Source: Bacteroidota bacterium (GTDB lineage: Bacteria; Bacteroidota; Bacteroidia; Bacteroidales; JAKIYJ01). Taken from it: a DNA stretch of 7,140 nucleotides. Below are positions 4,876-7,140 of this stretch, in pieces. Each line of letters opens with the position of its first letter. Position 1 is the first letter of the stretch. Location of the stretch: the NCBI GenBank assembly GCA_022708585.1, contig JAKIYJ010000074.1:1-7140 (forward strand). Direction: 5' to 3'. The position numbers were made by a program, and so were the translations under genes. The notes under the pieces were generated by a model. That model was not told where the DNA came from. It searched no databases and worked only from the letters and a program-made list of their open reading frames with translations.

Positions 4876-6420
4876 ATGAATTCATATACTACTGTGGCGA
4901 CAAAAGTTAAAAAGGAACCTTTGGCTATATACAGGTGGACGGTGCTGCTGTTTATAAGCCTTGCTATGTTTGGCAACTATTACATTTATGATAGCATAAG
5001 TCCGCTGGCTGATTTGCTTGTAAAACAATTGCATTTTACCGACCAAAACATTGGGCTTTTGCAGGGAATATACAGTTTCCCCAACATAATTATGGTTTTG
5101 GTTGGTGGAATTATAATTGACAGAATAGGCACTAAAAAATCAGCTCTTATCTTTACTATTCTTGTTTTTATTGGTGCTTTATTTACAGCTTTAAGCGACA
5201 GTTTTCTTATGATGGTTATTGGACGTTTGATTTTTGGCCTCGGTGCAGAATCTATGATAGTTGCCATAACCACAGTTATTGCCAAATGGTTTAAGGGAAA
5301 AGAATTGTCCCTCGCTTTTGGACTTAACCTTACAATAGCACGTCTGGGTTCATTTCTGGCTCTCAATTCGCCTTCCTGGGGAAAATCATTCTATAATACC
5401 TGGCAGGGACCATTAATGATAACCGTAGCAGCTGGCTTGTTTGCCGTAATATGTCTTATAGTATATTACTTGCTTGACTTGTATGCTGAAAAAAATTTTA
5501 TACTCAATAAAGAAGGAGAACAGGACAAAATCGCATTAAGCGAAATATTTAAATTGAACAGATCAAGAATAATATTAGTTATAACCTTAATTCCTTTGTC
5601 TTTAATACTTTTATTTCAGGTAAATTTTATACTGCCAAGTTTGGAAGTAGAAAATATTTTAAAACTTATTGCAATTATTGTTGTTATTATAGTATTTACA
5701 TTTTTAAATTTTAAGTCTTTCAGTAAGTCATTTTGGTTTATTTGCTGCTTGTGCGTTGTTTTTTATTCAGCTATTTTCCCATTTCAAACTTTTGCCATTA
5801 AGTTTTTTCAGGATGTACATGGTACTACAAGAGAAGTTGGAGGTGGATTAAGCAGTATGTTGACATTGGCGGCTATGATTTTTACCCCTCTTTTTGGACT
5901 ATTGGTTGATAAAGTCGGGAAACGTTCACTTATGATGATGATTGGTTCCTTATTGATTGTCCCCGTTTATCTTGTTATGGCTTATAAAATTGACCTTGGT
6001 AGTTTTATAGGATTAAACGAAGGAATAAGATTAAACATAAACTGGTTGGGAATTGATGCTCTCTTCCCTTTCAGTTTAATTATACCAATGTCAATTATGG
6101 GATTGGCTTTTTCACTTGTACCTGCTGTTATGTGGCCATCAGTAGCCCTTGTTGTTCAGGATTCCAAACTGGGCACAGCGTATGGATTGATGACAATGAT
6201 TCAAAATGTTGGATTATTTGGTTTCAATATCATCATTGGATTTGTTAATGATATGTCGTCTGCTTCTGCTACAAATCCAGAAGGATATACGCCAGGTATG
6301 TGGATATTTTCAATATGTGGAATTTTAGGTTTATTCTTTGCCTTTATGTTAAGAAAAAATGAAAAAGGGGCTGGTTCTCATGGGCTTGAACTTGGTTCTA
6401 TTCATACCAAAAAACAATAA
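4876..6420 (+). CDS. Major facilitator superfamily transporter, MFSD1-like
   Basis: This 514-residue inner-membrane protein has the MFS loop 2-3 signature GGIIIDRIGTKKS (77-89). The segments RLIFGLGAESMIVA, AKWFKGKELSLAFGLNLTIARLGS (136-159) and KLGTAYGLMTMIQNVG (431-446) strongly recall eukaryotic MFSD1 and its bacterial relatives. MFSD1 itself is reported to be a lysosomal dipeptide uniporter, so a small-peptide substrate is a fair but unproven guess. Hydrophobic segments are at about 20-40, 57-81, 89-107, 110-135, 145-165, 178-200, 231-253, 259-278, 284-305, 322-345, 350-370, 396-420, 432-456 and 473-492. That is 14, so there seem to be two extra helices between the two six-helix halves. 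A soluble tail ends the protein. The ATG at 4876 gives a sensible short cytoplasmic N-terminus; no Shine-Dalgarno sequence is present. It is followed after 5 bp by rseC. Confidence 0.9.
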   Translation: MNSYTTVATKVKKEPLAIYRWTVLLFISLAMFGNYYIYDSISPLADLLVKQLHFTDQNIGLLQGIYSFPNIIMVLVGGIIIDRIGTKKSALIFTILVFIGALFTALSDSFLMMVIGRLIFGLGAESMIVAITTVIAKWFKGKELSLAFGLNLTIARLGSFLALNSPSWGKSFYNTWQGPLMITVAAGLFAVICLIVYYLLDLYAEKNFILNKEGEQDKIALSEIFKLNRSRIILVITLIPLSLILLFQVNFILPSLEVENILKLIAIIVVIIVFTFLNFKSFSKSFWFICCLCVVFYSAIFPFQTFAIKFFQDVHGTTREVGGGLSSMLTLAAMIFTPLFGLLVDKVGKRSLMMMIGSLLIVPVYLVMAYKIDLGSFIGLNEGIRLNINWLGIDALFPFSLIIPMSIMGLAFSLVPAVMWPSVALVVQDSKLGTAYGLMTMIQNVGLFGFNIIIGFVNDMSSASATNPEGYTPGMWIFSICGILGLFFAFMLRKNEKGAGSHGLELGSIHTKKQ

Positions 6421-6425
6421 ATATA

Positions 6426-6851
6426 ATGTCCTCTGAATGTAACAACATAACCCATCAAGGCATCGTTGAACAAATTAAAAATAATACAATTTTTGTAAAA
6501 ATAATTGTAAGTTCTGCCTGTGCAATCTGTAAAGCTAAATCACTTTGCTCTGTTAATGATTTTAAAGAAATGCTGGTAGATATAAATGTAAACAATGCTT
6601 CAATTTATAAACCAGGACAAACTGTTACAGTTAAAATGAAAAAATCATTAGGCGGTAAAGCTGTACTGTTAGCATACATTATACCTTTTATAATTATGAT
6701 GCTTTCATTAATAATATTAACATTATTAAATTTCAGCGAACTTTTTGCAGGGTTGTTTTCAATAGGGATACTTGCTCCTTATTATCTTGTGCTGTATTTG
6801 TTAAAAAATAAGTTGAGCAAGACTTTTAAATTTACAATAAGTCCAGATTGA
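6426..6851 (+). CDS. rseC: RseC/MucC-family membrane protein (SoxR-reducing system or redox accessory)
   Basis: This 141-residue protein has the RseC/MucC layout. An N-terminal beta domain (GIVEQIKNNTIFVKI, 12-26) leads into a cysteine cluster SSACAICKAKSLCS with Cys32, Cys35 and Cys41, plus Cys5 near the start. A second beta portion ends YKPGQTVTVKM. Two membrane helices lie at about 79-102 and 107-126, followed by a short charged tail. In E. coli RseC is linked to sigma-E control and, with the Rnf-like Rsx complex, to reduction of SoxR. In Bacteroidota relatives often precede rnf electron-transport genes. The cysteines suggest binding of an iron-sulfur cluster or another redox role, which is inference. 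It begins 5 bp after the MFS stop, so the two are probably co-transcribed. No rnf gene follows in the remaining 289 bp. The family assignment is fairly safe; the cellular role here is not. Confidence 0.85.
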   Translation: MSSECNNITHQGIVEQIKNNTIFVKIIVSSACAICKAKSLCSVNDFKEMLVDINVNNASIYKPGQTVTVKMKKSLGGKAVLLAYIIPFIIMMLSLIILTLLNFSELFAGLFSIGILAPYYLVLYLLKNKLSKTFKFTISPD

Positions 6852-6904
6852 ATCTTAAAATATTTGTTCTCTATAAAAATAAAAGAGCTTTTTGAATTTT
6901 AATT

Positions 6905-6930
6905 TTAAGTCCACTTCAAAAGTTTATAAT
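6905..6930 (-). repeat. Degenerate copy R3 of the intergenic repeat core
   Basis: The minus strand reads ATAAACTTTTGAAGTGGACT followed by TAA. It matches the core ACTTTTYGGAGTGGACTCA with one base missing and a few substitutions. It is inverted relative to the two copies in the left half of the window and is the least conserved of the four. Confidence 0.4.
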
Positions 6931-6980
6931 TATCTTCATTAATATGGGATATTTTATATGCTTATAAAATTGATTATGCC

Positions 6981-7005
6981 AATTAAATTTATTATAAATT
7001 TAATT
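6981..7005. repeat. Perfect 11-bp AT-only inverted repeat
   Basis: AATTAAATTTA and TAAATTTAATT are exact reverse complements separated by TTA. A hairpin could form in RNA or in supercoiled DNA, but there is no GC in the stem and no following T-run, so a terminator role is doubtful. It lies between the two inverted repeat cores. Confidence 0.5.
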
Positions 7006-7053
7006 ACTATTAATAGAAACTGAATATAAAAATAATGGAAAAATATTGTAAAT

Positions 7054-7080
7054 TTGAGTCCACTCCAAAAAGTCATTTTT
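7054..7080 (-). repeat. Copy R4 of the intergenic repeat core, inverted
   Basis: The minus strand reads AAAAATGACTTTTTGGAGTG followed by GACTCAA. It matches the copy at 88-114 at 23 of 27 positions but lies in the opposite orientation. The flanking AT-rich sequence is not clearly shared. It may be the boundary of a mobile element that continues past the window edge, or an isolated repeat. Confidence 0.55.
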
Positions 7081-7140
7081 TCAAAATCAAAAAATTAGAA
7101 AAAATAATACAAAAAAATTGATTAAAGAAAATTCTTGTTG

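Larger units (their letters stand above)
6852..7140. other. Non-coding AT-rich region after rseC with inverted repeat cores
   Basis: No ORF, tRNA or strong terminator is visible in these 289 bp. They hold two minus-strand copies of the repeat core (6905-6930 and 7054-7080) and a perfect AT-only inverted repeat (6981-7005). The nature of the next gene is unknown because the window ends here. Confidence 0.6.

Noticed and set aside
4986..5366. 126-residue minus-strand open frame inside the MFS gene
   Set aside because: It lies wholly antisense to a well-supported membrane transporter, has a biased basic composition typical of an antisense shadow, and shows no recognisable domain.
6869..6893. 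Possible terminator after rseC (CTCT ... AGAG followed by CTTTTT)
   Set aside because: The stem is only 4 bp with an 11-nt loop; the short T-run alone is not enough evidence.

Overview
This window looks like a chromosomal segment of an AT-rich member of the Bacteroidota. The evidence is a secreted TlpA-type thiol reductase with an N-terminal DUF4369-like domain, a secreted TPR protein with the GACxDW-type repeat common in that phylum, start codons without clear Shine-Dalgarno sequences, promoter-like TAnnTTTG boxes, and a small RseC/MucC protein. All coding assignments come from reading the sequence; no database search was possible.

Left block, minus strand, from promoter-distal to promoter-proximal: the RNase P RNA gene rnpB (about 133-503) with an overlapping intrinsic terminator; a TlpA/DUF4369 thiol-disulfide reductase gene split into two overlapping frames (983-1669 and 574-1047); and a short secreted TPR protein (1691-2113). 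The TPR and TlpA genes are 21 bp apart and look like an operon. rnpB appears to have its own promoter. The split in tlpA is explained exactly by loss of one 5-bp unit from a TTTCA tandem repeat.

Right block, plus strand: RNase R (2609-4783), then an MFS transporter of an MFSD1-like type (4876-6420), followed 5 bp later by an RseC/MucC-family protein (6426-6851). The last two are probably co-transcribed. RseC proteins in this phylum often precede rnf genes, but none appears in the 289 bp that follow.

The least ordinary content lies between the genes. A 142-bp full-length imperfect palindrome (2435-2576) with related inverted ends and TA on both sides looks like a MITE. It sits 32 bp upstream of rnr. 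The end of a second, inverted copy lies at 1-29, again followed by TA. A second, separate repeat family has a core close to ACTTTTYGGAGTGGACTCA. It occurs four times: two direct copies flank the rnpB-tlpA-TPR block (within 30-114 and 2313-2420), and two inverted copies lie after rseC (6905-6930 and 7054-7080). The window is therefore a set of housekeeping genes whose intergenic gaps have been colonised by small repeats. I saw no CRISPR array, tRNA, complete insertion sequence or defence system.
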